This document shows, one piece after another, positions 10,884 to 21,635 of a DNA stretch of 64,000 bases. Within the stretch, counting starts at the first letter, position 1; every line of letters begins with the position of its first letter. The notes under the pieces were generated by a model. That model worked only from the letters and a program-made list of their open reading frames with translations, did not search any database and was not told the DNA's origin. Made by a program: the position numbers and the translations under genes. This DNA is from Saccharum officinarum (Eukaryota; Streptophyta; Magnoliopsida; Poales; Poaceae), in assembly GCA_020631735.1 (NCBI GenBank), contig CM036159.1, positions 95,838,656-95,902,655 on the forward strand, given 5' to 3'.

Positions 10884-11142
10884 AAGCGATATCTGGGTCA
10901 TCAACAGGGTGCCTCTCAAAAACTTCGTCCCTGAACTTTGCTCTGATATCTGGGTCATCAACAGGGGGCCTCTTCCTGTCAGTCACCACGGTCGTGGTCA
11001 CCTTGTCGATCAGATAATCCACAACTACAGGTATATTAGTATGAACACGTAAGTGCTGGTTCATGACTAGACTGGCTATCCCAAATGAAGCTGAGCAAAC
11101 GATGCGGATTGAGGAATGTAAAGGGTAGCGCAGTTCATACAT
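10884..11142 (-). pseudogene. Short coding remnant with a repeated PVDDPDI motif
   Basis: An open frame reads MYELRYPLHSS..., VVVDYLIDKVTTTVV, then KRPPVDDPDIRAKFRDEVFER followed by a second PVDDPDI. The nucleotide repeat (gatatctgggtcatcaacag, twice within 60 bp) shows a recent tandem duplication. It lies upstream on the same strand as the I29-like remnant and may be an earlier exon of the same gene. The arm B counterpart is 63552-63810. I do not recognise the domain. Confidence 0.4.
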
Positions 11143-11158
11143 GATTCATGTTTCTTAT

Positions 11159-11280
11159 GTCTTATTTGGATACGTAGGTATTCATCTCAATCCACATATA
11201 TTAAAGTGGATTGGAGTAGAATTAAACTAAATTTCATTCCATTATACTTCAACACACGTGAATTGAATTGCAAACAAGAC
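11159..11280. mobile_element. Small MITE with GTCTTATTTGGATAC ends
   Basis: 122 bp, with ends GTCTTATTTGGAT... and ...TTGCAAACAAGAC. Similar in body to 9390-9526. Also present in arm B (63417-63536). Confidence 0.55.
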
Positions 11281-12076
11281 CTTGGAGTACAGAATTCCAA
11301 TTAATGCACAGATAGCGCCTCGGGCTATAGCACGGATAGCGCCTGCCGCGTCACGATTCCTGTGTGTCGAGAGGAGAAACATGAGCGCAGCGAGTAGCGA
11401 GTGAATGAAGAAGAAGAAGAAGAAATTTCCGATCTGGATCAGGGAGACAGAGTCATACGATACGAAGACACACTCACCAAGTTGCGGATAGACGACAGTG
11501 GTGGCCGAGGGCCGAGAACCTCCGGGCTCCGGGCGAAGAGACAACCGAGGCCCCGGAGGGACATGATCACCAGCGCTGCTCTTCCTTTGCCGCCTTGAGT
11601 TTGGCGGCCGAAAAGAGCTGGTACACCCGTACTACATCGAAACACGAGCCAGGTATTAATTCTTATTTTCGTTTATCTTTTTGTAATCCCACTCCCACAA
11701 AGCCCAGATAAGGCCTATATATGAAACACTATAGGTTTTCTCTCCGGGCCTGCGGCACTTTCACTCACAGTGGGGGTCGTCGTCTCCTCGAACGTGGCTC
11801 ACTTCTTCTTCATCAAAAGATGCATCTTTCTATTACCACTTATAATTGATACAGTGAAAAGATAGTCAAAACACGTTGGCATATATACCAAACTCGTCAC
11901 AGTAAACATTAATCTTGAGCTTGAGTGTTTGACACACCTAAAAACCTCCAAAATTTGAGTACCTAGCTAGTAACTCGGAACCTCTGACATATACACGTTC
12001 TATGGACTGCCTCCTGACTCCTCCTAGTACTGGGACCTCGCCGACGAAATCTTTGTGACGTGACGTCAACACTCAG
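11281..12076. other. Gene-free stretch downstream of the DUF4378-like gene (arm A)
   Basis: Contains a GC-rich block (11500-11640) with unconvincing short ORFs on both strands and an AT-richer part that should include the 3' UTR of the gene ending at 12077. Compared with arm B there is an extra ~60 bp near 11360-11425 (with a GAAGAAGAAGAAG run). I see no RNA gene here. Confidence 0.4.
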
Positions 12077-15000
12077 TTAACGAGCACATCCTAGCTCCGA
12101 CGCATCGATGGCCATATCACCGCGCGGCCACCAAGGCAGCACGGCCAGCTCCGTGACGAGCTCGTCCACCAGCGCGTCGACCACGGCGCCCTCCACGTCC
12201 GCGCCGACGTCGCGCTCCTCCTCACCCACGCACATCCACCGCCGGCTCCGCTCCATGTCGTCCAGTGCCGCCTTCCCCGAGAGCACCACGTCCCCGATGC
12301 CCCACAGCGGCCCCGCGCCACGCAGCCAGTCGGCGGCCGCCCCCACCAGCGCCTCGCTTCGGTCGTCGTCCAGCGGCCTGCCGCCGGCCGCCGAACGGAT
12401 GAGACGGTCGGCGCCCTCCGCGAAGAAGTCGAGGACGAGCACCCGGGAGACCTCGTCGTCCAGGCACGCCACCGCCGCCGCGTCGTGCTCCAGCAGCCGC
12501 GCGAGCAAGCGGTACTCGTCGTCGGGCTCTTCTTGCTCTGCCTGGTGGTGGGGCGAGGGCGAGCGCTCGGCGCTCTGGTGCTCCGCCTCGTCGTTGTCGT
12601 CGTGCCGTGTCGCCGTCGTCTCCGTGCTGCTGCTGCTGTCCGTGCTCGAGCCGCTGGTGGTGGTTGCGAGCCGCGTGCTGGCGTCCGCGGACTCCCCGGA
12701 CTCCGAGCCTGAGGTGGCCGCCGTGAACCGTGCGTCGAGGTCCACGGGGTCGATTCCCTGCGCGACGCCGCCTCCGTCGTACCGTCCGATCTTGTGCAGC
12801 AACTGCACCTGCTGCTTCGTCCCTGCGTGCAGTACGTCCGATGATGACATCCAAGCTCGCTCATTAAAAAAAATGACATGCATGCTCCTCATTAAAGTAC
12901 GAATACTGTGCTCCTCAACCATCATAACGAATTCATAAAAATATTTATTGAAAAGTGATATATGTATATTTTTTAAAAAAGTATATTTCAAGATAAATAT
13001 ATTCATATGGTTTTTACATTTTCAAATTCAACAATTTAAAAGTTATTTATGATTTATATTCCTAAAATGTTTGACCCAGCTGTCCAAAATGACATCTTGC
13101 AGGAAACTTGAGGAGGAGTTTGTTTAACACGGACGACGATGCATCACAATTACTAACCTAGTTGACCCAGGTGCGTAGTGAATCGTGACGCGTTGCGACG
13201 ACAATCGTCGCCATCATCACGTGCAATTGATCACACGGTCAGCGATTATGGCCATTGAGCACCATATGTTAATGTGTGATCGAGGACAATTATAGGTATA
13301 GCATTGATTGACAGTTACTTCCTTTTTGTGCAACAGCTAGAGAGAAAGAGACCGGCGCAGCTACTACTACTAGCGTTGTTTTCCCCCGGTTGCCTGATCG
13401 AGGAGGCTCCCGGGCGGTTTCTGCATTGGAGTTGGAGTGCTCAAGAATCGGCGTAGCACTAATGGTGTTCGGACAGTGCACGATTCTTCTTCGGTGGCAT
13501 TGGCCATGGCACACTTACCAAGCCATCTAGTTGTAACAACCAGCGGGGCGGGACTAGAAACAATTTGCATGCCTAGCCATCCTCTAGAGCCGTCTAGCCA
13601 TCGTAGTTGTAACAACCATCGAATCAAACTGAAAGTGCTGGCTGGTATGTATGCATACAGTTTGTAGTAAATAAATCTGGTATAAAAATGAGGAAGAAGA
13701 TGGAATTTGGGATCGATGGGTGTGCAGGGATGGCAAGAAGCAGCTTACTCTGGAGGTCCGCCGGCGGCGTGCAGCGCTGGAACTGGAACTGGAAAGCGGG
13801 GGAGCAGCAAGTGCCGGCATCGCTCCCTTCCTCGCCGTCGTCGTCATCGAAGTGGAAATCCAGAACCGACACGGGACTCAGCTGCTGCTTGTCCTCCACC
13901 ACCACCATGCTGGCCCCCATCAGCTTCTTGCGCCCCACCGCAGAGTCGCCGTCCGCTACCGCCTGCACCTGCCATCATCCACCATTAGCAACCGTTAACA
14001 CACTACCGCATATGGATCTCTGCGCGCACGCAGTAAGTACACGTCTACTGCTACAAATACAGCAAGTCAAGAACACAAGATTGTTGTTGCAGCGGAAGGT
14101 GCGGATCCAGAGCATGCAGAGAGCACGTCCAAGATGGTAAGTACGGCTCGTGGAGTGCAGAAAGTGCAGCACACATGACACCACACATGATTGAGCAGTG
14201 GCCAATTGCTTGTTTTTTTTTTTGATGCAGTTTTCCTCCGAAAAGACAACAACAGATGAAACAAAAAGCCTCAAGTGGACGATTCAAAAAAAAAGGCTCA
14301 AGTGGAGAAAAAAAACATTGCAAGGTTCACGGGGGAAATTGGAAAAATAGACCATTCGCTGCAGGAGAGCAGATCAGGAATCGGGATTCAGGATCAGAGT
14401 GCCTGAGTGGCGGCATACTGTCACGCACGGTGCTTGTGCAGCCCGTTTTTTTCTCTCCCTAAATAATCAGATCCAATCATGCATGTGACATGGTAGTGCC
14501 AGTGGATATGCCTTGTTTTATTCAGACATTAATTAAATTATTAAATTGCGGAGGAGATACAGATACTGCCCGTAGCTTGAACAAATTACTGCAGTGCGCC
14601 ATTAAAACCCTAAAGGAGTAAGGAGGAGTTATTAAGCGGTGGAGCCATCAAGTCTAGCTGCCCTGATGCCTACGGAGTACACTAGTACTCTACACACAAT
14701 CTTTTGGAGCAGCGTGACAGCAAGGGCCGGTTTAGATCCAACATTTTTTTTTGGCAAAATGACAATGTAGCATTTTTCGTTGTTATTTGGCAAATATTGT
14801 CCAATCATGGTCTAATTAGGCTTAAAAGATTCGTCTCGTCCATTTCGTCTAAACTGTGTAATTAGTTTTATTTTTTTATCTATATTGAATGTTTCATGCA
14901 TGTGTCTAAAGATTCGATGTGACGGGGAATCTGAAAAATTTTGCAAAATTTTCTGGGAACTAAACATGGCCCAAGTGGAAGAGTAGCTACTCCACTGCAG

Positions 15001-17188
15001 GAATAAATTTATTAACTCACTGAGGCTAAGGCTACGTATAGTTCACGAAAAAAAAATTGGAGGGTCACATTGGATGTGTCGGAAGGATGTCGGGAGGGGT
15101 TTTCAGATACTAATAAAAAAACAAATTACAGAACCCGTCAGAAAACTGCGAGACGAATCTAATGATACTAATTAATCCGTTATTAGCACATGTTGGTTAC
15201 TATAGCACTTAAGGCTTTTCATAGAATAATTAGACTTAAAAGATTTTGTATCGCGATTTTCCAGAGAACTGTGCAATTAGTCATGCGTGTGTCCAAACAT
15301 TTGATGTGATGGGTGAAGGCAAAAAAATTTTTGGAAACTAAACCAGGCCTAACACCACCTCACCACACAGGCAGTCACACTCACCGGCCATAAGTTCCTA
15401 CAACACTTACGAAAGTAGTTAGTGTTCTACTCCTAGGGTCCTATTTGATCCATGTTGCTAATAGCTAGCACCTAAAATTTTAGCAGGTTCAGATCAAAAC
15501 AAGCCATCTACTAATAGATGTGCTACCTAGCCAAAATTAGCAAGGTTACATTAGTGTACTAAACCTTACTAGTCATCTAACTACATTTAGTTCTAAGTCA
15601 CTCAAATACGTGGACTAATTTGTAGCCAAACTTGTTGTTTGTCTTTTTTCTATAATCGATATATCCAAACGGTACACGATAAAATTTAGTCGTCTAAACT
15701 TTAATCACCTAAATTTTTGTAAGTGCTAACTCTCTCTCTCTCTAGACCAGTAAGTGCTAACTCTAGCATGCTAATATTTGTTGGCATCTAAACTACCAGA
15801 TTGAAGTACTCCTAAATGAGTATGAGTATACTCCGGTGATGAGAAGATTAAAAGGGGTATTTAACCGTCGATGGCCTACATGTCAGGGAGGTAACGAGGT
15901 GTCCGGTTTCACGCACGCCGACGCTGGGACGCAGTTGACGCGCGGCCTGTCAACATACAGTTTGGCCGACTGTCTCTGCCTGTTGGCTGATCAGTGAACA
16001 ATGAACACCTGAGCTGACGACGAGGCAAGGGTACAATTCTGCACTCGCATCATTTTCTATCACATCGATACGGGAATATTTGGGGCTTCACCGACGAACA
16101 GAAACCCGTCCTTTCCTTTTCCCTGCCTCGGTGATTTTTGTTATTCATTAATTTTCTATACACTGACACTACGGCGTGCGCGCCACTTGTAAAAACTCAT
16201 ACGCCCGTTGTATTTACTCTACTCTATATACTCAGATGAATATGCTACAAAAAGATGGCAATTTTGCTGCACATGAAGAAATTTGCAAGAGGTAAAGTCG
16301 CCATTGCGATCCTCGCAAAAAAAAACAAAAAAAAAGTCGCCATTGCAAGTCTCATAACACACCTACGTGTATATGGTTAAATTTTTCTTGCAAAATTTTG
16401 AAGCGCAGAGCAGTACTACTACCGAACCGAGAATTACCACTACCGCAAAACTGGAGGAGGAGAAATGGGCACGGGTGACCTGGGAAGCAAATAGTACTAC
16501 TGTGCTACCATGGGTATAGCGATGGATCACCAGCAGACGCTCTGGAATTTATGCTAGCCCAACCAACAAGACGCAGGATGATGGAAGCAGCATTAACGCG
16601 CCAGGACGCAGCACACACACTGGGCGGAGCAGAGCAGCAGGGGCAGGCACTCACCTTCTGCCCGTCAGCTGTAGCGGCGGCGTCCGTGCGGTCGTGGTCC
16701 GCCGAGCTTGAAGAGGAGGACGACGACGATGAGGTGGAGGCGGTAGCCTTGTCGCCCTCGGACACAGGCGTCGTCTCCTCGGTCGTCGTCGTCACGTCCG
16801 CCTCGGACTCGTCTGAGACGGACGAAGAGCAGCTGCTGACGAGCGGCGAGGGGAACCCGCACGAGTCCCGGTCGTCGAAGTAGGCCGCCTCGTCGCGGCG
16901 CCTCCAGAAGCCTTCCTTGATCCGGCGCGAGAAGCTCCTGGAGAGGCTGGAGATCCTGGCGAGCGCGCCGGGGCCGGAGGAGAAGAGCGAGGACGGCGAC
17001 CGCGAGGGGCTCCGCCGGAGGAGCTGCGGGGCCGGGGGCGCCTGCTGCAGCACGGCGTCGGCGTCGGGAACGAGGGGCAGGCGGCGCGGGTAGGAGCGGA
17101 AGCCGTCGCTGCTGGAGTCGCAGCCGAGCTCCAGGAAGTCCCGCAGCGTCACCGGCCGCCACGGCGCCTGCACACCTCTCGCCGCCAT
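12077..17188 (-). CDS. Plant-specific protein, DUF4378-like, three exons (arm A copy)
   Basis: Minus-strand exons 17188-16655, 13968-13749 and 12822-12077, with donors GTGAGT and GTAAGC and AG acceptors, add up to 1,500 bp (499 aa plus stop), all in phase. The start chosen is ATG at 17188 (MAARG); an in-frame ATG four codons upstream (17200) is the alternative. The N-terminus has TLRDFLELGCDSS; the middle holds Arg/Ser-rich and poly-Ser stretches; exon 3 has QVQLLHKIGRYDGGG, DDEYRLLARLLEHD, VLDFFAEGADR and a C-terminal RSRRWMCVGEEERDVG...ALVDELVTEL, which resembles the end of DUF4378 proteins. No signal peptide or membrane segment is visible; function unknown. The arm B copy differs by only about three residues. 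Family name inferred by eye. Confidence 0.8.
14724..14972. mobile_element. GGCC-type MITE in intron 1 (arm A)
   Basis: Ends GGGCCGGTTTAGATCC and GGGAACTAAACATGGCCC; body with GTCTAATTAGGCTTAAAAGATTCG (split here: GTCTAATTAGG, CTTAAAAGATTCG). Shared with arm B (59784-60032), so it predates the split of the two copies. Confidence 0.75.
15030..15350. mobile_element. Second GGCC-type MITE in intron 1 (arm A)
   Basis: Ends GGCTACGTATAGTTC and GAAACTAAACCAGGCC, with internal CTGCGAGACGAATC and GTTACTATAGCAC. Arm B copy at 59404-59726. Followed at 15440-15800 by AT-rich sequence with a (CT)n run (15731-15744) that may be another old transposon. Confidence 0.65.
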
Positions 17189-17255
17189 CGGTACGGGCAC
17201 GGTCGCCCAGGCGTCGTGGATGGCGCGTCGGCGAGCGACGACTGGACGCTGGTGC

Positions 17256-17262
17256 TATATAT
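17256..17262 (-). promoter_or_regulatory. TATA box of the DUF4378-like gene (arm A)
   Basis: TATATAG on the minus strand about 70 bp upstream of the ATG at 17188. Conserved in arm B at 57487. Confidence 0.6.
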
Positions 17263-17506
17263 GCTGCTGCCTATGGGTGCCAAGGCGAGGAGGAAGTGGC
17301 CGGCGGCATGTGGGGCCTGTGTGCTCGGCAGGCCAGTGAGGCTGGGTGTTCGTGGCGTGGGCGCGCGTTTAAATGAGGAGGGAGAGGTGGAAGGACGGAG
17401 GACGGAGGGAGTGGAGTGGGAGTGGGAGTGGGAGTGGGCAAGCGACGCGACCAGGAGGCGGTGCTTGGCTGCCTGCCCGGGGCCTGGGGACCGGGGGGCT
17501 CGGCAG

Positions 17507-17724
17507 CGGCTGTTTGGTCGGAGGAGTTAAAAAGAATATTGTAGTATTTTTGTCTTATTTAATAAAAAAGTTTTTAATTTTAGACTAATTAGGTTTAATA
17601 GATTCGTCTCGTAAATTACTCCTAATCTGTACTGATATACATGTAATTAGTCTATATTTAGTACTCTATGTATTTGAGGGAACATTGATATGATAGTTTA
17701 ACTCATGCAAACCAAACCGGCCCT
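17507..17724. mobile_element. MITE in the promoter of the DUF4378-like gene (arm A)
   Basis: Ends CGGCTGTTTGGTCGG and AAACCAAACCGGCCC, about 220 bp; relative of 49598-49823. It sits about 320 bp upstream of the ATG. Arm B has the orthologous copy (56997-57228). Confidence 0.65.
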
Positions 17725-19183
17725 TCTGGGGCCTGGCTTGCCGCGCTGGGCTCGCTCGGCCGCCTCGAGTCGGTTTTAAGTAGACGGTCGGAGTGGATGC
17801 GAGGTCGTTTTCCACATACTACATGTACTAGTACTACGTGGAAATGGAATGTAGTAGTCCAATCAGTAGTAGGCACCGGTCGAGGAGCAGCAGTGAGTTC
17901 AGGGTGAACCAGAACCAACTGAACCAGGCCTCGCGCGTATGTCTTGGGGTTAGACCACCAAACCATTTCCTAGTTTGCTTCCAACACACACGCACTACTG
18001 TTCTCTCCTGCTCGATCGATCTATCACCAACATTGCTCAGCTCAGTCATCCACATCCAGTGTTTAATTAGGTGAACAACAGCGAGCTCGAGCCCTGCCTG
18101 TACAATACGTGCACGCATTGCATGCGATCGAATGATTATTCGCTCACCTGTCCAGGCAACAACGCTAAAAAAAAGAATTCGGCGTTGATGGTTGGTCTTA
18201 TTGCTTAAGCTCGTACCGGCCCAACCAAATTAAATCACCACGCAAGGTTTGCTGTCTGTCAGCGCTTTACTGTGCGTCGCTGCATGCGAATGCGATGCGA
18301 CGTTTGTTCGTTCGTTCCCGTACGTCACATACCCTTGTAGTACTTGCGCGCATGCATGATTGGCCCGCCCCAACCACACACGCACACACGGTTCTTCTTC
18401 TTCGTTGCATGCACGGCCCTGCCCTGTCCGCGCGCTGCGGGACACGCCTGGGCCCCGCCGAATTCCGTCAGTGTCGTGGCCAATGCCAGGTCAGGCGTGT
18501 CAACGTTGCCGGTTTCATTTCGACGACGGAAACAAAAAATCCTGCGTGCATGGCAATTGGCAGCTAGTCACGCACCAGACACGTACTACGAATTAGGATC
18601 CCTGGCGATGAATTCCGGTTGACAATTCCGCCGTAGGAGTAGCTCACCAGCACCAGCGGAGCTACATGGGGCCATGGCCCCTCGCTAATTGAAAACTCCA
18701 TTAAATAGTTATTAAATTAATAAATATGCTAATTAAGTAAAGAATTACAGTAGTACTGATGTCCCCCTCTTATTTTCCATCAAGCCGCGCCACCGTAGTA
18801 GCTAGCTGCAGGCTCGTCGTCGTAGTCGAGTGTACATTACGGATCGGAGCGTACTACGTATACGCTATACGTACCATGTGTCCGGTGTCTCGGGTGCTCG
18901 AGCTCGTCGATGGGATTCGGATACGCTGCTTGCTGCGAGAGTGATATCCACCGGGCCGGGTGCTAGCTACTCCGGCGATGTGCACTGTGCACTCGTAGCA
19001 ATGGCGACGGCCGAGGCAGGCGGCAGCCATTGACCTCGCAGTGAAGAAGCGAACCTTCGGCGCGGTTTCCGATCCGGGGACGCACGCACGCATGCGTTCA
19101 TCTCGTCGCCGCGTGAGCGTGAGATTCGAAAGTTTTCGAACGCAAGCGCCCAGGGGCCGGAATCGCCGTCAAAATGAACTACG
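17725..19183. other. Intergenic, no gene recognised (arm A)
   Basis: Short ORFs here lack family features. Small arm-specific differences occur: near 18340 arm B carries ~50 extra bases, and near 18675 arm B has extra bases around a CCATGGCC motif. Nothing further to annotate. Confidence 0.4.
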
Positions 19184-19439
19184 CCCTTAGTTACCCCAAT
19201 TCTCCTCCAAATTTCATTATGTAAAAAGAAGATTCCCTGTCACATCAAAATGTCGGCAAATGCATGGAGTACTAAATGTTGATGAAATCAAAAACTAATT
19301 GCATAATGTTATTGTACTTTGCGAGATGAACATTTTAAGCCTAGTTAGTTAAAATTTGGATAATTTTTACTAAATACAAACGAAATGCTACAGGAGTTCT
19401 AATACAGTGTTTTTCTTCCCAATTCACCGAACTAAACGA
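19184..19439. mobile_element. Arm A-specific MITE with 8-bp target duplication
   Basis: 256 bp starting CCCTTAGTTACC and ending ACCGAACTAAACGA. Flanked by GAACTACG (19176-19183) and GACCTACG (19440-19447), a 7/8 match. Arm B has the uninterrupted site (55163-55177 region, GAACTACGAGTACGG on the opposite strand), which proves the insertion. An 8-bp duplication suggests a hAT-type transposase. Confidence 0.8.
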
Positions 19440-19586
19440 GACCTACGAGTACGGATGCACACGTGTAAGGGGTTTTGAATATGCTGCTCTCTGCATGCAT
19501 GGAGGACTGCTGGTGCGTCGAAGCACGCGCTCCGTCCAGCTGTGCCATTAATCGTTAAGATACCCCTTGCCTCCTGTATGCTCAGG

Positions 19587-20215
19587 CCATGTTTAGATTG
19601 TAAATATTTTAAAGCTGATGAATAGTATTATTTTCGTCTTATTTGTTAAATATTGTCCAATCGTGAACCAATTAGGCTCAAAAGATTTATCTCGTGATTT
19701 CTAACTAAACTGTGTACTAAACAAGGCGTTAGTTGGAAATCACCTCGTGATCTCCATCTTTAGTACACAGTTTAGTTTTGAAACTGTGTACTAAACTAGG
19801 CTCAAAAGATTCATCACGTTAAGATACCCCTTGATGTGATGGAGAAAGTGAAGAAATTCTAACTTTTAGGGTGCATCTAAGCAAGCCGTTAGTTGCAGGC
19901 TGCAGCGCGCATTGCTCGCCTTGTCAGCCGTCGTCGTCGCCTATTGATGTGGTACTTATATGGTATGGAAAACACTCTCCTTTCAAATTCCAAATATTTA
20001 CGCTTTCTCTCCATCACATCAATTTTCAGACACATGCATGGAGCACTTAATGTAGGTAAAACAAATAACTAATTACACAGTTTGGTTGTAAATCACGAGA
20101 CAAATCTTTTGAGCCTAATTAGTCCATAATTGGACACTAATTGACAAATACAAACGAAAGTGCTACAGTAACAAAATTCTAATTTTTTTTACATATAAAC
20201 ACCCCCTTAGTTTAT
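19587..20215. repeat. Rearranged MITE fragments (arm A)
   Basis: Several pieces with GGCTCAAAAGATT, CTCGTGATTT and GCTACAGTA motifs in alternating orientation, including the inverted pair around 'gtgtactaaac' near 19720-19800. Arm B equivalent: 54396-55023. Confidence 0.5.
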
Positions 20216-20359
20216 TTTTTCACACTAGTACTCAGTAGGAGTACGGTACGTACTCAGTATGAGTAGGACAGCTTGCCAGCTCGGGTTGACAACAAATTCC
20301 CCGGATTCTTCAGCCTTTATTAATCCATCGTCATCCATGGACGAATTCATTCAAAACTA

Positions 20360-20618
20360 CTCCCTCCCTTCCAAATTATAAGTCATTCCAAGAATCTTAA
20401 AGAGTCAAAACATCTTATGTTTGACCAAAATTATAGAGAAAATTACAAAAATTTATAACATCAAATAGGTATACTATAAAAATATAATTAATGAAGAATC
20501 TAATGATACTTAATTGGTGTCATAAATATTATTATCTTATTATATAAATTTGGTCGAACTTGAGATCCGTTGACTCTTCAAGATTCTTGGAATGCCTTGT
20601 AATTTGAGATGGAGGGAG
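20360..20618. mobile_element. Stowaway-type MITE (arm A)
   Basis: CTCCCTCCCTTCCAAATTAT at one end and GATGGAGGGAG at the other, TA on both sides, 259 bp. Shared with arm B (53986-54244). Confidence 0.85.
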
Positions 20619-21630
20619 TAGAAACTAAGCGTCGCTTCCCGCGCAGGTGCCAGTATTAGGCTATCCCGCGATATCAAAGTGGAGTAGAAAGGACTGCATA
20701 CACATTAATGTATGTATTTACTTAGTGATGCAAAATATAAAAGAAGCATTGTTAATTGCAAGACTAATAAATTTTTAACACGTATCTCTTATTTTTGAAA
20801 GCAGGAAGTGGGAACACCATTTACATATCACTAAGAGAAAAGGACTGCGGTAGGCGTTGATGAAGGTTTATATACAACAAAATGCATTTTCCGTTGTTAC
20901 ATCAACTTTTCATTGTTATATCAATCATAATGATATTCTAGAAATGGAGGCATTTCAAAGGAGGTAAAGAGACGGATTAATCTTGTAGATAATTAGAATC
21001 GTATTAAACATGAAGAAAAATAAGTAGGATCGCCATATAAAATGTGGCTGTACTTAAATATATTGTATCTTTTCTGAACTCCAAAGTGAGTTTATGCTCG
21101 CTGAGAAATATAAAAAGGCAGAAAAGGCTGCAGAGAGACTTTACAGCCACATTTGGAGTTTTCTCTGCAGTACTCCTCTACAGATGCCGGTACGAATTGG
21201 ACAAAAATTCAATTTAGCATGAGCTCATATGTCAATCTTTAGAGATCACGGTCACCACTTAATGTTTGTTACAATCTCTTTGGCATTGGTAGTGTGAGCT
21301 GAAGGTGAGTTGCTTGCCTATGCTCTGCATCATTAGTCGCCCCCTTTGCTGAATCCACCACTTCCCTGGATGGAGTCATGGCATGGAGCACAAAACCGAT
21401 TTCTCGTAATCAAACCAATCATCGGTAGTTGCCTGCAACAAGCAAGTAGGGCATGAAAAATCCATCAAACAGAAGAAATATCAAATGTTTAAATTAGGAT
21501 ATGAGGATGAAATTCACGTGTAGGAAAACTAAAATAGAATCAGCACAGTGAAATCCACAAAACATCAATTAATCTCCGACATATTTTGCTCATGTCCTGT
21601 TCCAGCTTAACCTGCGTAGAATGGAAATCA
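20619..21630. other. AT-rich arm A sequence next to the chromovirus
   Basis: No strong gene. On the minus strand two short exon-like blocks bounded by AG ends (around 21290-21435 and 21560-21612) can be read, as KLEQDMSKIC and TTDDWFDYEKSVL; see the arm B entry 52990-53330. The chromovirus inserted about 20 bp from the second block. Confidence 0.25.
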
Positions 21631-21635
21631 ATTAG
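21631..21635. repeat. Target site duplication of the chromovirus, left
   Basis: ATTAG, identical to 36026-36030; arm B shows a single CTAAT at 52969-52973. Confidence 0.95.

Larger units (their letters stand above)
10693..21635. repeat. Inverted arm A, proximal part
   Basis: Reverse complement of 52969-64000, with scattered substitutions and indels plus arm-specific MITEs. Base 10693 pairs with 64000 (window edge), 21635 with 52969. The arm continues at 36026-36486 after the chromovirus. It contains the DUF4378-like gene and shared MITEs. Confidence 0.97.

Noticed and set aside
12108..12938. 276-codon plus-strand ORF and other frames over exon 3
   Set aside because: Ser/Ala-rich shadows of the GC-rich DUF4378-like exon on the opposite strand; same in arm B (61869-62636).
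16665..17162. 165-codon minus-strand Leu/Arg-rich ORF
   Set aside because: Alternative frame of exon 1 of the DUF4378-like gene.
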